Below, piece by piece: positions 12,142 to 26,674 of a DNA stretch of 64,000 bases. The stretch lies in the NCBI GenBank assembly GCA_033182465.1, contig CP137328.1, forward strand, positions 1,674,001-1,738,000. Direction: 5' to 3'. The notes below the pieces were generated by a model. It saw only the letters and a program-made list of their open reading frames with translations. It was not told where the DNA came from and made no database searches. Every line of letters starts with the position of its first letter. The first letter of the stretch is position 1. The translations under genes and the position numbers were made by a program. This stretch comes from Sanghuangporus weigelae. Its lineage: Eukaryota; Basidiomycota; Agaricomycetes; Hymenochaetales; Hymenochaetaceae.

Positions 12142-12968
12142 ATCGGATGGAGTCTGAATTTGCAATGAACGAGCACGAGCATCTGGACATATCGTATCTG
12201 TCCTCTGCATAATAACTTATACTAGTGTACAATGCCTTTATCCACACTCGAACTAGTTCGTGTTCATCATACATTAGGAGACTGGTCATATTGCTTGAAA
12301 ACACGACGAATATATATTTACTCAAAACTAGCAGTAAACAAAGATGAAAGCACTATATACGGAATTGGTTAGAAAGCTCCAATATCGAAAGCAAGACGAG
12401 GTCGACGAGTACGGCAGAGCTACGATTCGAGCAGTATTCTAAGATCCAAGACGAAAAAAAAGATACTTTGGAAGTCTCTGCTGGCACGCACGCTAGATGG
12501 GTGAAAGAAGAATGTAAAGAACAGGACAAAAAAGAACACAATGACACGACCACACAACGTCACGGAACCAATACAAGATGAAATTCTGTCCCCAGCCCCT
12601 GGCCTATGATCATTTTAAACCCAAACGACACGCGAAGTAGATTGAATGTTGACCGGATGAGAGAGACAAGGATGATGCTTGCTAGTGAGAATGAGTGCAG
12701 GGAGAGAGTATGAAGTCGAGATGGTAAAAAGAACGTTCGTCGATTGACATCGGTAATTTGCACGCGAGAGGTTTAGTGTGGTATGGTTGTGCCGTACTTT
12801 GGTATTTATGATACAGATGTGGTCTTGTCCCTTCTACACCTTCGTCGCCGGCCCTTTACCGGAATAAATAAATAAGTTTCTTCGCCATGTGCGCGCTCCC
12901 TTACGCATCAATTTTGTTCGAACTCCAGTTCTACGGAGAGAAACGTCACTTCCACCTTGATAACTTGA
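12142..12968. other. Convergent intergenic region
   Basis: About 0.8 kb between the 3' ends of the secreted-protein gene (plus) and the xylulokinase gene (minus). It is AT-rich with several AATAAA-like words (12863-12873, ATAAATAAATA) suited to 3'-end formation on both strands. No gene is seen. Confidence 0.4.
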
Positions 12969-15811
12969 TCACACAAGCGACTTGATCAGCAACCCTTCGA
13001 GACGAATGAACTCAGGTACGATAGATGCATATGCCATGAATGCGTCTACGTCTGATTCAGCGACTTTCACCCAACCCAATTGAGCTTCCGTGTCTCCTGT
13101 TGGTAAGGCACCCACAGGCGTCAGTGGTGTGATTCCACTCGCCGGTGGCATGCCGCTTGCATTTCCCGAGTTTACAGCTCCAGCTGACGAGTTGAGATCC
13201 GTCGTAGGTGTCAAAGCGCCTACGCCTGTCGGTGATGTACCAGTTCCATGCCCTGGAATAGAACCAGGGATAGCTCCAGATATAGAGTGACCGTAAGTTG
13301 AAGCCAAGTCGGGAGATGTAAGCGTTGTGAACGCGCTCCCTCCCGTGCTTACTGAAGACGAGACCGAGAAAACAGACGCGCTGGCAGTCGTAGCGAGCGA
13401 TGAGCCCGTTGCAGTACGGACGCGCGGTGGAGGTGTCGTCGCTGGCATGATACCAGTCGAACCAAGCGCATGGTCATAGGCTGATCCTGCCGAGTAACCG
13501 CTTCCTGCGGTACCTGCGCTCACACCCGGCGGAACAGGCGAATGATAAGCATCTTCCTCTTCCTCATCTTCTTCAACCAGGATATCTGCACCAAGGCCCG
13601 CGCTGCGCTGATGCTTGAGGTACGGAGCAGGCGAGTGCGTACCCGAACCGGAATGCTGCTTCGCGCGGAGGTTCCATCTCCTCGTCAGCAATCTCCTCAC
13701 CTCGTCTTCGTACGCTACCGGGGGAGCGTTATTCCCTGTAGAACGCTCTCGACTCCAAGCCCATCGGGCGACGTACGCGCCACCTAGTGCAGCACGTGAA
13801 GGGAACCCAGGAGCAGGTGCATTCCTATGCGCAGCGGCGAACGGCGCTTTCGGCCCGCCTGCAACACCCGCACCTGGTCCTGCCGGTGCAACAGCATGCG
13901 CAGAATCAAGTTGGGTCTGCGGGATGAAAATAGGCGCATTGAAGATGTCTCCGAGAAGGTTGACGACAGAGGGGAAGTTGGCCGCTGCACCCGTAGCGAT
14001 TATCCTCCTCGGTAGCTGAGCGATTGAATACGGGTCAAAAGGCAAACCAAGGCCCGTGGCGATCAAGGACTGAGTCTGCGGAGTCGAAGAACCACGCGAG
14101 TACAACGTCGAGGACCGCATACGTGCATAACGATTTCGGAAGGACAGAATTTGTGATTCGAGTAGGCAGCGTGGATTGGCGCGCAGGTCACGAAACTCGC
14201 TCGTCTTGATTCCGGTCTCGAACCGGAAGATACCCTTAACGTGTGAGAAGGGGAATGCCTCGGCTTGTAGGTGCCAAAAACTGAAGAGCTTATCGTCCAA
14301 ACTGTCAATGAGAAATCAAAGTGAATATTGAGAGTACAATTCGGAGAGCTAGGATGCTTACCCAATAGAGCCTCCTGGAGGTACGATAGCCACTAGCCTA
14401 TCGAACGCACTCCAACTCTTCGTATACATGTCACGCACAAGTGCACGAGGGACATCGCCGTTTCTATCACGTTTTCATGAGTCACATTAAACTTCAGTCA
14501 GAAAACCAAATAAGCTCTCAGTCGTACCTGTTCATCAGCATCGCTACATAACGTCGCTTCTCGGCGGTGTCCTGGGCTGGATGCGGGACCAACGTGTACT
14601 GGCGATTTGGGATGAATTGAGCGGCTGGGCTGAGCATCACGTCCATTGGCCCAAATTGGAGGACGACATCGGTCGGTGAAGGACACAGGGACAGGTAAGT
14701 ACATAGATAGTCGGATGTAAACGGGAGTAATATAGTTTCTGCAAGCCATTAATTAATGTTCAAGCGAGTGCGGAAGCAAATTAAACTTACCAGGACTAAA
14801 TCCAAAGCGTTCGACGTAATATGGGGAGATATTCCCTATTTTCCGACCACCAGCGTGGAGGTCAACGTCACCGAGCATTACTCTCAGTCTTCCTGCATGC
14901 TCAGCTGAGGAGGAACCAGCGACGATTTCAAGCACCGAATCATCCCACATACGCTGTGCGACGCTCCACATACCCGTAGCACACGCCTCGCTTTCAGACG
15001 TCGGCGCCCAGTTACCAAGTAGCAAACTACATAGCAGCGTACTGGCTAGAGTAAGCCTGCCTGTACGCCGCCAAACCTCCGGCTGAGTCTCTCGCATGCG
15101 TAGTGCATGCGCAGCTAATAAAGACGCGTGCAAAGAGGTCCCGAGACGCGAGGCTGCTGCATCCGGACCGCCTAATGCATGTTCAAGGGCAAGTGCTTGA
15201 GGCAACGTTGACGTGTCTTGCGCGACTGGAGAGTTTGGAAGCGAAAATGGATTTCCAGAGTTAAAGAGATGCTCATATATTGACCGTGCTGGATCGGTGA
15301 AGCGTAGAAGTGATGCGGGGATAGAGCTCTTCCACCATACACATGCGAGCTGCAGAAAACGCTCTTTAGAATTCAGATTTTAAGCATTGGACAAGGCTTG
15401 CCCACCTGAGAAGAACCGCCTATAGACTTAATCTTAGACAAATCAAAATTGCACTGCAATTTCTGTAGCAAGAGGTCTGTGCCATATAACTGGTCAGATG
15501 AGCTGTGCATAATGCCCTTTGGGCAACGCGGGAACGCTCACCAAGCGCTTTGATCCACATCTCAACTGGCGTCGTGTACGCCTCTCCAGGTGTTGTGAAA
15601 ATCCCGCCATGAGTCCTACGCATCGCGTCTCTAAGCACATCTAGCGACATACAAGCAGCGGACAAACTCACTGGAATTCTGTGAGCTCGGAGTCAAAATC
15701 GACACACTCGACACCGACGAGGTCTAGTTGCTCATCGACTATAGCTGCTCGCAGCTGGTCTGTGGCAAGCTCAAGGCCCAAGAAGTGCGCGGTAGGCGAC
15801 CGTGAAGGCAT
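12969..15811 (-). CDS. D-xylulose kinase with a large low-complexity insert
   Basis: Seven exons on the minus strand: 15811-15672, 15615-15542, 15476-15406, 15349-14791, 14738-14528, 14463-14362 and 14301-12969, giving 829 aa with all phases closing. The start MPSRSPTAHFLGLELATDQL carries the FGGY-kinase phosphate-binding region. Diagnostic stretches are GGIFTTPGEAYTTPVEMW, NWAPTSESEACATGMW and GAAANFPSVVNLLGDIF. The enzyme phosphorylates D-xylulose to xylulose 5-phosphate, feeding plant-cell-wall pentose into the pentose phosphate pathway in the cytosol. Fungal relatives are ~560-620 aa. Here ~190 Ser/Ala/Gly/Thr-rich residues (about 602-793), including an acidic run EEDEEEED, separate the kinase body from the conserved last segment AESDVDAFMAYASIVPEF. 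The insert is open throughout and lacks clean splice sites, so it is probably translated. Confidence 0.9.
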
Positions 15812-17564
15812 ATCCAAGCGCTCTTCACAACGACTTCCTGACCGTGTCCTCGCGTTCTACGTGTCGTTTCGAATCGTGTCCAGACGTCGTCAACAGCCCT
15901 AAGCAGCGTGCTTGAGGCAACCACACGTCGAATAACGTTGTCGCCGTTGCGTACACAGTCAGCGTCCTGGTCGTCGAACGGCGTCTAAGGTACCCAGAGC
16001 AGAAAAAAAGGATAGAAATAAATAAAATCCTAAATATTTTTCGGTTTGGGAAAAAATTGGTTCCGTTTCCCAAGGTATTGATTACGCGTCCGGTAAACTC
16101 TATTTTGCCGCCCGTTCGTGCCGGCCTACTTGGTTGCGACACGGTCCCGCCGTTGGCCCGACTCGTTCACCACCAGGCGAGCGACGTCGACAAGTGTGCT
16201 CGACGTCAAGTGCAGTGGCAGGGTCGGTGGGGTGGTAACTGAAATGGTTACTGAAACAATTAGGAAAAGTTTGGTTTTGTAGGGCCTTCCGGCTTTTCCT
16301 ATTTATTTTATTCAATAGCTCCCGTCCGATGCCGAACCTCAAGCGCAACTTTCGCTCTCGGGTCTTCAATGCTCGAGCCAAAGAGCAATGCAGTATTTCA
16401 TTTGCCCTTGCCTCTTTTCTCAGTATTAATATTCCAGCCTCAGGTTTATAGCTCATGTTTACCCGCACTTAGTTTTCGAACCTACCTACACAGTGAGGCA
16501 CGAGTTTACCATATTAGGAAAATTTTTCACATACATAATTTAGAAAGTTTTCATTCGTGCCTCTTCGTTTTTGATTGGCACGCACTGTTGTATCGGATTG
16601 CGAAGCAAGTTCAATAAGTAGGACAATCTGTCTAAAGCGAAGGTGAAGACTTGCAGGCCCAAGATACTGTATCAAAGCTCCAAAACGGAAAATGCTTGAT
16701 GACAGCTTGTACAATTTGTTTCCCGGTTTTGAAAGACAGGATTAGTAATCTCACATTGAGAATCAGTTACAGTATATATCGATGAGTTTCAATATTAATA
16801 TGCGCTATACGGAGTTTCGAATATCTTCTAAGTAGATTGTCCAGTAACTACATCGAAGAATGACGAAGTCCCACCTTTCCAGCATCACCATGTTGTATGC
16901 ATCGAATACAGCATATAAATGCACAGACGTCACAATAAGTAAGAAATTATTTTGGTCATCGCAGTGTCACATTTCAAGATAGGAAAAACGAGAGTGTTAA
17001 GATACAGTCACGGAGATGGAAGAAACGCTCTAATAGCACTCAAATATAGGGTATCGTAAGGAAGAACAAGAGTCTTAGGTGATTAGAACAAGATGATATC
17101 AATGAGGAGCTTGAAGCCGGTAAAAAAAATCAAAATCTATCACTGTCCATCAATAGATTGATTTTGCGACACCAGATTATGTATATGAAGCAAATAAGAT
17201 CCCTCGTCCGAAACCACCGTAGACTAATTAAATCCAATTTGATCAACGCCCTCCGCGCACAGTCCGCAGCTGATGCATTCCAAGCAAGCTGTGAAGAAGA
17301 AAAAGGAGAAGAAGCTAAATCAGTACCCGGAGCATCCAAAGGATTGGAAACAACGGAAGGTGAGAACGCCAAGAGGACGAAAACGGAAGGATCATAACAC
17401 CGAAGAGAAGATGGGGACGGTGAAGACATCGTGATTGCAGAGGAAGAGAAACGGGTGGGAGATGGTGAAGGTGCCGAAGCAATTGCCGAAACGCTTGCCA
17501 AGCGAACTGAGAGGAACACGATGCAAATGATCCCGATGATGAAGTATAAGAGGCTTGACAACAG
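15812..17564. other. Intergenic region upstream of xylulokinase
   Basis: About 1.75 kb between two minus-strand genes. 15990-16330 is AT-rich with runs of A and T and is probably the xylulokinase promoter and leader. 16330-17130 shows no supported gene. 17130-17560 is open on the minus strand in a hydrophobic then Ser/Pro-rich frame, and could be an extra 3' exon of the neighbouring membrane protein or its 3' UTR. Confidence 0.35.
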
Positions 17565-18224
17565 TCAATATGCAGGCGCCGACACAAACGACAGCACGAG
17601 CGCGAACACCAGAAATATGTAGAATACCAGAAAGAGCGCAGGATAGCGGAAGAAAGACTCACCAAGACCTCCACAGCACGCACACAAATAACACGGACAG
17701 CAGAGAGGGTTCTCAAACGCGCCTCGACAGCACCAAGCGGCAAGCATGATGGCCAGTACCAAGCAAACAAACAGACCGACGAAGACAACAATAAGATAAA
17801 CTGTTAGATTTCCGTTGCGGACATAAAGTCAGATGTGGCATCCAGCTTGAAGACAGATGGTTAAATACGTACGTTTGTTCCTTACGAATATACCATCTTC
17901 GTCGTTGTTTGTGCTTCCATTAGACTGGCGCTTGATCAACCCAACACCATCACCAAGCATCTCCGCCATACCACTGCAACCATAGGTATACATGAGCACT
18001 AGTACACCGAGCAGGAGTAATACGGCCGCGATAATGGAGGCGAATAGTAGGAGGCGACGACGACGGGCGGCATGGCATGCTTTATGCGAACTACATTGGT
18101 TTTCGTGTCCGCATTGTTGGCCAGCATGCTCTTTAGGCGAATGCGCATCCATCGCGTCCTGTGGGAGCGGTTGGTATGTGGCGTGAACATACGGTGCGTT
18201 CTTGAAAGACATTGAAGGCATCAT
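17565..18224 (-). CDS. Small multi-pass membrane protein, unknown function
   Basis: Two exons: 18224-17873 and 17800-17565, joined over a 72-base GTACGT...CAG intron, giving 195 aa. The N-terminal cytosolic-looking part (MMPSMSFKNAPYVHATYQ) is rich in His and Cys (HAGQQCGHENQCSSHKAC), followed by basic RRRR and a first membrane helix LLLFASIIAAVLLLLGVLVL. The intron join creates FVRNKLYLIVVFVGLF, the start of a second helix ending in AAWCC. A cysteine cluster CCPCYLCACCGG follows, then a third hydrophobic segment. The Cys cluster next to a membrane helix suggests palmitoylation or metal binding, but that is inference. The 3' end is uncertain: a GTGAGT right after CCGGL could be a donor to exons at 17130-17540. 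Confidence 0.6.
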
Positions 18225-18807
18225 GGTATCCGTCTCTTCGATAACTAACGAGGCAAGGCGAGTTAAAGAGCACCAGCTCGAATCCCAGAAAATGATGGGC
18301 GAAAAAGGGAGAGAAAGGAATAAGTAAAAGGCAGGCGCGGTGTTAAATATTGAAATACAAGAACGAGATTGCCGCTGGAATGCCGGCCATAGCCGGTTAC
18401 GTAATACCACCCGTTGCTGTGTTCCGCAGTCACCGCGCCCATACAGACAGACGGCCGCCATATTTCCTTGAAACTGGAAGCCGGTACAGCCAAGGCTGTG
18501 TACTATACTCTATGAGGAGCAGTTGGTCTGCGGGAGACCTTTTCGGTATCTAAGCATTTGGAACGAAATCAGCGACGGCGTCGAGCGAGCAAATGAGCTT
18601 AGTTACTGTATATTGAGAGAAGAGTTGTGCGTTCGCTTTTCAGTTGGTGACTATCCAAGTTACTCTGGGTAATGATTTATTTCTCCACGTACTCGTAAAG
18701 ACGCTATCTAACGTGATCCTAGATGCTTGACAATACATCACTCGGAGAATAAATGCGGAAATACCAAAAATCGGCGTTGCCAAGGTAAAAATTCGAGCAT
18801 GCTCTAT

Positions 18808-20523
18808 TTAAGCCAGCCTCTGTCCAGTGCCGGAATTCTCTATACAAGAAATTAGCTTAAAACCTGCAAGAAAAGTCCAGAAACGTACCTGCTATCCCCG
18901 GAGCGTTCACGTCACAAAACTCAATGTTACTTAGACTCTTTGGCCAATAGTTAGTTCCCTCGTTAAGACCGCGTTCGCCAGCTTCTTTCAAGTTAAATAG
19001 CATCCGACTTCCTAAGATGGATAAGAACGCCGGTCTTCCAGCCTGCTGGAGAATAACTAATTCTAACTTGTTTGCTCCTGATTCCGCTAGTTTGTACCAT
19101 GCTATGTTGAGAGCACAAAATGCTATCATACTGATAATTACTGTTAGCCATATCTCCGACAATGACAATCAATGTGAGACTCACGCTGAGAAATATACCG
19201 CCTGATCCCGAATTAGAACCTTGACAAGCTCGAAGCCTTTGAAGCCAGCAGAGATCTTCCAATATTCTGCAGCTTTGAACAATGCGAGTCCCATGAGTAT
19301 AAGTCCAAATGACATAGGTAGGGACCTTAGATAATGAATAAGCTATCGGTCTCTCATTGAGTGATGCAGGAAGTCCCTCACCAGTCTAAGATTGCAAATG
19401 ACACGAGCGTCGGGCCATAGCCATCAGAAGCGCAGACTGTGATGCCTTGTACAAGACTGTCGCTAGTTTCTGCGGGTCTTATTTAATTCCATATCTACAT
19501 ATGCAAGAGCAGCGACTCGGGACTCACGATGTTGGACCCATGTTCCATAAACTGCTGCAATAAATTTAGCGCCTGCTTCCAATGCGAGGAGGATTATGAG
19601 ACATGTTGAGATAGCCTTGTCTAATCTAGGATTAATAACGATTACATTAGGTATTCTATACGTACGTTGAGAGTAAAACGCAAGAACTCGAATCGTCAGA
19701 ATGCCTGTGAATACACTGAGCGATATGCCGAATTGAGAAATGAAACTTGACTACAGTCAATAGAAGCGATAACAACGGCGGCTAGGATTACAATAAATAT
19801 AGGAATGTATAATTATTTTAGAAGCTTACTAGTAATATTGTCCGACCAGTCGGAAAACTTGCCTAGTTCAATATCATCGTCAAGAGAACAGCACATAATA
19901 CTTCATTGACAGCTCACATCTGAAAGAGCTATTGTCTTTCACGGTCATCCAAGAGTGTGGCTGATTGCTTACTCCACAGTAGTCTCATTCGTTAAGATCT
20001 CTTCGATAAGCAGTCAATGAGAGGCCAGTATATAAAATCTAATCAATAGCTCACCAAAGAAGCGTGCCATTGAACCAAAAATTGCCATGTACCTATTCTG
20101 GTGTGATTAAGCAATTGAAATCATATCGGAATCGAGAATCTTGGATTTACACACTATGAAGTAAATCAGAGTGACAGGTTTCCGGAAGGAAGCTCCCTGA
20201 TGCATAGAAAATAATCTAATCAGTTTCTACACGTAGCGGCAGATCACTGAGAAATACCCAGAAGTACTCGGCCTGATGTTGTGATAAGCATGAAATGAAG
20301 AGTGAACACCAGAGGACAGCACATCACCTCTTTATCAAGTGTTATTACTACTCAATACATATCAGCTTCTGTAACACAAAAAATCTATTCACGCACGAGA
20401 ATCATACACCAGAAGAGCAATGACCGCAATCTGACAATATTGTGCAGTCTTGTCCTGTGACACAATATCCTTGACGAGCATAAGGTCGGCCAGCTGAGAG
20501 TTCTCTCTGACAGAAAGTGACAT
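18808..20523 (-). CDS. DUF6533-type multi-pass membrane protein, many small exons
   Basis: I read an N-terminal exon starting at 20523 (MSLSVRENSQLADL) through AQYCQIAVIALLVYDS, spliced to LITLDKE, AEYFW, ASFRKPVTLIYFI, NRYMAIFGSMARFF and EILTNETTV. This is the pattern of the DUF6533 proteins abundant in agaricomycetes (Y-D-x-L-x-T-x-x-x-E-x-x-x-x-W). The C-terminal exon (about 19150-18889) carries SRMLFNLKEAGERGLNEGT, a tail seen with this family, and splices over ~51 bases to a last exon ending at 18808. Hydrophobic segments alternate with loops, so a plasma-membrane protein is likely; its role is unknown. Introns are ~50 bases, and several exons are only 15-45 bases. Exon joins in the middle (19200-19950) are not resolved, so the gene may or may not be intact. 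Confidence 0.6.
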
Positions 20524-20899
20524 GTGGATATTTTGCGTAGATCGACGGATGATAAAAAATGGGTGGAGAACATGCAGATGCTGCAACAAGCCTTTATAGA
20601 TGGAACAGTGAAACCTGATCATTTGATGATCTCGATGTCGATCAATAAACTCTGTTCGATCATTGTGGCATCGCTTGATGTAAGAAACCGGAGATCTACA
20701 ATGTGTATGTGTAAGAATCAGAGTGATCACTACTTGACTGATCGTTTGTGGAACTATTTCGCAACTTTCATCAATCATCTCGTTGAGAAATCTTCGCGAT
20801 AGGTGCATTGATGCAGTGATAAACAGCACGGGAGCAATATTCCTGTGTCGCTCAGAAATAGCGCCTCGAAAAAGGCAAAGCTATGTGCCTCCGTAACGC

Positions 20900-21477
20900 A
20901 GCACACAGCCCACGCGAGATATGGACTAAATCATAGGCTCACTTGAGGATAGTACGAATTCAGTGCATCTATATGATTCACCTATGTTCAAGCATTGTTA
21001 CTTTGTACAAGATTTTTTTTTTTCGTAGTAAAGGCTTAGAGCACTCACAAATGAGGCGTGCTACAGCACACAAAATTACAGTGCATCGGTTTTGACAGAA
21101 AGAAGAAACACCATGACATTTCAATAGTGTCGTGAAAGGGAAGGCAACTCACTACAAAGAATAGTATCGTTACGGGTTTCCGGAAGGATCCTGCCTGTAC
21201 ATGTTTTTGCAGTCAGATTTAGTTTTCAATTAAGACTAGCGATTTGAGCTTATACCCGGAAGTGCTCGACCTCCTTGTCAAAAGTGATCACTGCACTACT
21301 GTCAGTGTCTGGATGACGAGAAAGGCACCCGTACGTACAAACATCGTATACCGGTAGAACTAGTTCCGCAATCTGACAATATTGAGCGATGGTAGCACTT
21401 GAAATAGATGATTGCAAGAGATTAATATCGAGACCAATAGATCGAGAGTCTTCTCCGATCTCGATTGGAAGCGACAT
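20900..21477 (-). pseudogene. Decayed or truncated second DUF6533 gene
   Basis: From 21477 the reading MSLPIEIGEDSRSIGLD continues to IAQYCQIAELVLPVYDV, splices (GTACGT to GTGCAG) to LITFDKEVEHFR, then to AGSFRKPVTILFFV. This is the same exon order and phase as the neighbouring gene at 18808-20523. After about 21150 no convincing family sequence follows before the neighbour begins, and none of the C-terminal exon is present. It therefore looks like a tandem duplicate cut short, sitting head-on-tail upstream of the fuller copy. A few more degraded exons between 20900 and 21100 cannot be excluded. Confidence 0.5.
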
Positions 21478-21968
21478 CGGATTTGTTCGTACAAGTATAT
21501 CCGCTGCTCAAGGGGTGTGTCGATGACGTTCTTCATGGCACCGCATGAAATGACTACCATTTTATATCATGAAGAGCGGGGGTAAATAGGGGTAAATACA
21601 GATAGAAAAATCAGGTCCGTTGTTCTGTTTGTTGCCACATCAGTCGCATCAGACAAAGAAATGCTTTCATATCCAGAGAACAAGGTCCAAGAAGCATGAT
21701 TGCTCATTGATCAGTACTGGATTGATCGTATAGATCCAATATAGAGCGCCTTTTCTTGTTACTGTCTCGGCGATCTAGGGTAGCATCCATAATCGGAAAC
21801 ATTTGTTCATTGATCACCCATCGCTCAAAGAACAAGGAAACCACTTCCATTTCGTAGATCACAGATATACTTATAGCATCTCAAAGTTTTGTTGACATCC
21901 TTTACAGTGTATTGAACAGGAAAGCCGATACATTTCTCATTTCCAATATGCGATGGTCCGGAATGACT

Positions 21969-22607
21969 TCAAACTACATTCAAATCGTTAGCTTACGGAT
22001 GCATCGTAAAAAATCAATCCTGAAATTTACCTCCTTCGAAGCGCCAGAGTTGATTCTGTCCATCCGTAGCACTCCACAAGTGAATCACCGTTCCAGGCTA
22101 GTCATCGACATCGCAGGACAAATTCATCAACCGTCAGTACGAGGGCTTTGCTTTCCACACAAGGATGTCGCAAAGGCATCACTCACTGTCGGGTCTCCAT
22201 GGTTTGCCAAATCAAAGTTGAAACCGGTACCGGGGAAGAACACGCGCCAAACACTGGAATCTTCCGAGTCTCGGCGAATGGCCCACTTGTCCGGCGAAGA
22301 ACTCGCAATGACACGCGTCCAGTCATTTGGAGCATCCTCAATGGCGAGATAAAGGTTCTTCGCCTGGCAGTAAATCGTTTGGTTATCGTCCGAGTCGGGC
22401 TCGCTAATGGTCCACTGCATGTCGCATTTCAAGAGGCGCTTAGCTCGCAACGAGACATAGTGACAAGAGTGAATGAACCTTCTGGTTGTCTCCGCCAGTG
22501 TCCTGGAAGCCAATGATGGTGCGGTTGTCTCCACCAGAAAGGTCGAGAGCGGTACCCGCCTTGACATTGATGAGCTTGTAGGTGCCTGGTTGAATGGATT
22601 GCGACAT
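21969..22607 (-). CDS. Ricin-B-type beta-trefoil lectin, cytosolic
   Basis: Four exons: 22607-22479, 22414-22187, 22097-22031 and a 5-base terminal exon 21973-21969, giving 142 aa. The protein starts MSQSIQPGTYKLINVKAG and has the Leu-Asp-Leu-Ser-Gly-Gly-Asp-Asn motif and Q-x-W signatures of ricin-B/beta-trefoil repeats (DNQKW, NQLWRFE). The length fits one trefoil domain, and no signal peptide is present. Cytosolic lectins of this type in mushrooms bind foreign glycans and several are known to act in defence against nematodes and insects; a role here is inferred. If the last intron were retained, the frame would end a few residues later (GGKFQD), so the C-terminus differs only slightly. The first intron donor (GTTCAT) is unusual. 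Confidence 0.82.
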
Positions 22608-22655
22608 TGCCTTGAGTGAGCTATGCCTGGGGAGTCTATCCAACGCAGACCCTGG

Positions 22656-22662
22656 CTTTATA
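22656..22662 (-). promoter_or_regulatory. TATA box of the lectin gene
   Basis: TATAAAG on the minus strand, only ~50 bases before the lectin ATG at 22607, implying a very short 5' UTR. Confidence 0.45.
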
Positions 22663-22699
22663 TCCTGCCTCTGGACCAGCAAGGTGACTGCGAGGGTCA

Positions 22700-23902
22700 T
22701 TCACTACGTCTTTCTCCATGCCTCATCTAGTGTGATCACACCTTCAGGGCAGCCCTCGACGTCTTCTTCACGTCATCTCCACTTCTCCCTAAGGACTTAT
22801 GTAATGAGAAGACTACCGAAAGCAGATCGATACAATGGAGTGGATCCGAAGAAAGTCGCCTCTAGACTCTTGGTTCAGGGGATTTTCAATGTCCGGTGTA
22901 TCGCATCGCATGCAGTAGATGGGGTCTTCGCCTTTGTAATTAGCTAGACCGTGTATGGTAGCCCTTTGAGCACTGGTTCAAGGAGGTAAGAAGTTAGTAT
23001 TAGAGAAGACAAATTTCTGGGATTAGTACACGACGTACCTCGTTTGATCTACCAGCACTCTGTAATCTCCACCAGTACTGGAGCCAATTGACAGGTATCA
23101 CAGGCGATTCGCTCGGCCGAGTATTCGCGGGTCTTCACTCCATCGATTACTATGAGTTTCAACCACAGCTACGATGTGAATACGGCAAATACTCCCCAGA
23201 TCGGTGGCCATAATGATCACTTGATAGGTCGCGAATTTGAATATGTCAAACGAACAAGTCCTTGGAAATATAATGCGATGTGCAGAGGGGGAGAAACGAG
23301 GAGAGACCGACGTGGACTTAAGGTAATTACATAATATTACTCACTCCGAATCAAGTAAATCTGAAGTCGGAAAGTCCCGCCTCCCAAAAGTGCTCAGAAC
23401 ACGTCAATGCGAACACGTCAATGAGGCGCACGGGCGGTTTTGCGTATAAAAAGACCAGAATGTGTCTCAAGGGGAAAGGTCGAAGTTTGAGCCAGATTCG
23501 AAGATGAAGAGCGTAGCCAGAGCTTTCTTTTTTCCCCTTCTGCCGTCATGGACTCCCGTCAGTGGTTAGCTCCCGGGTCGCTCTCCACCCCACTCATCTT
23601 CATTCATGCCATATTAAGAATCGCGTAAGGAAAGCAATCGGATTTAAAGATCAGACAACTACCTGGTTCTGAAAACATCTTTTGACACCAAATCGATGAA
23701 ACTCCCACAGTTACCGCGCTCGTCTTCACCTGGTCTAGTCCCACTCTATCGTCAACCGGACACGGAACTTCAAAAAGGACGTCTCGCGCCCTTTATTTAT
23801 TTACAATATGATAGCGAGATAGCAAGATAGCAAGCTCTACGACATTCATCGATCCGAGTGGGATCATCCAGAATCCCTTTTTGCACTTCGTAATACGTCA
23901 CA
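22700..23902. other. Intergenic region with an orphan TATA element
   Basis: About 1.2 kb between the lectin (minus) and the 3' end of the fusion gene (minus). TATAAAAA on the plus strand (23445-23452) lies ~50 bases before an ATG at 23504 whose frame (MKSVARAFFFPLLPS) ends after 21 codons. No gene with recognisable sequence follows it. Confidence 0.35.
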
Positions 23903-26512
<2,610 letters not shown>

Positions 26513-26674
26513 TCAAGGACAAACGAGTGACGGCATGAATAAAAGCCTTAGGAGATTCGGTTTGGTTGAGTCAATTCTTACTTAATTTTTATCTAATCTG
26601 CTCTTCAGGTCACGTGAAGAAACGTTGGACGTGATTTTCTTTCCTTTCCTGCCACCTTCATTCCGTAGACTAGG

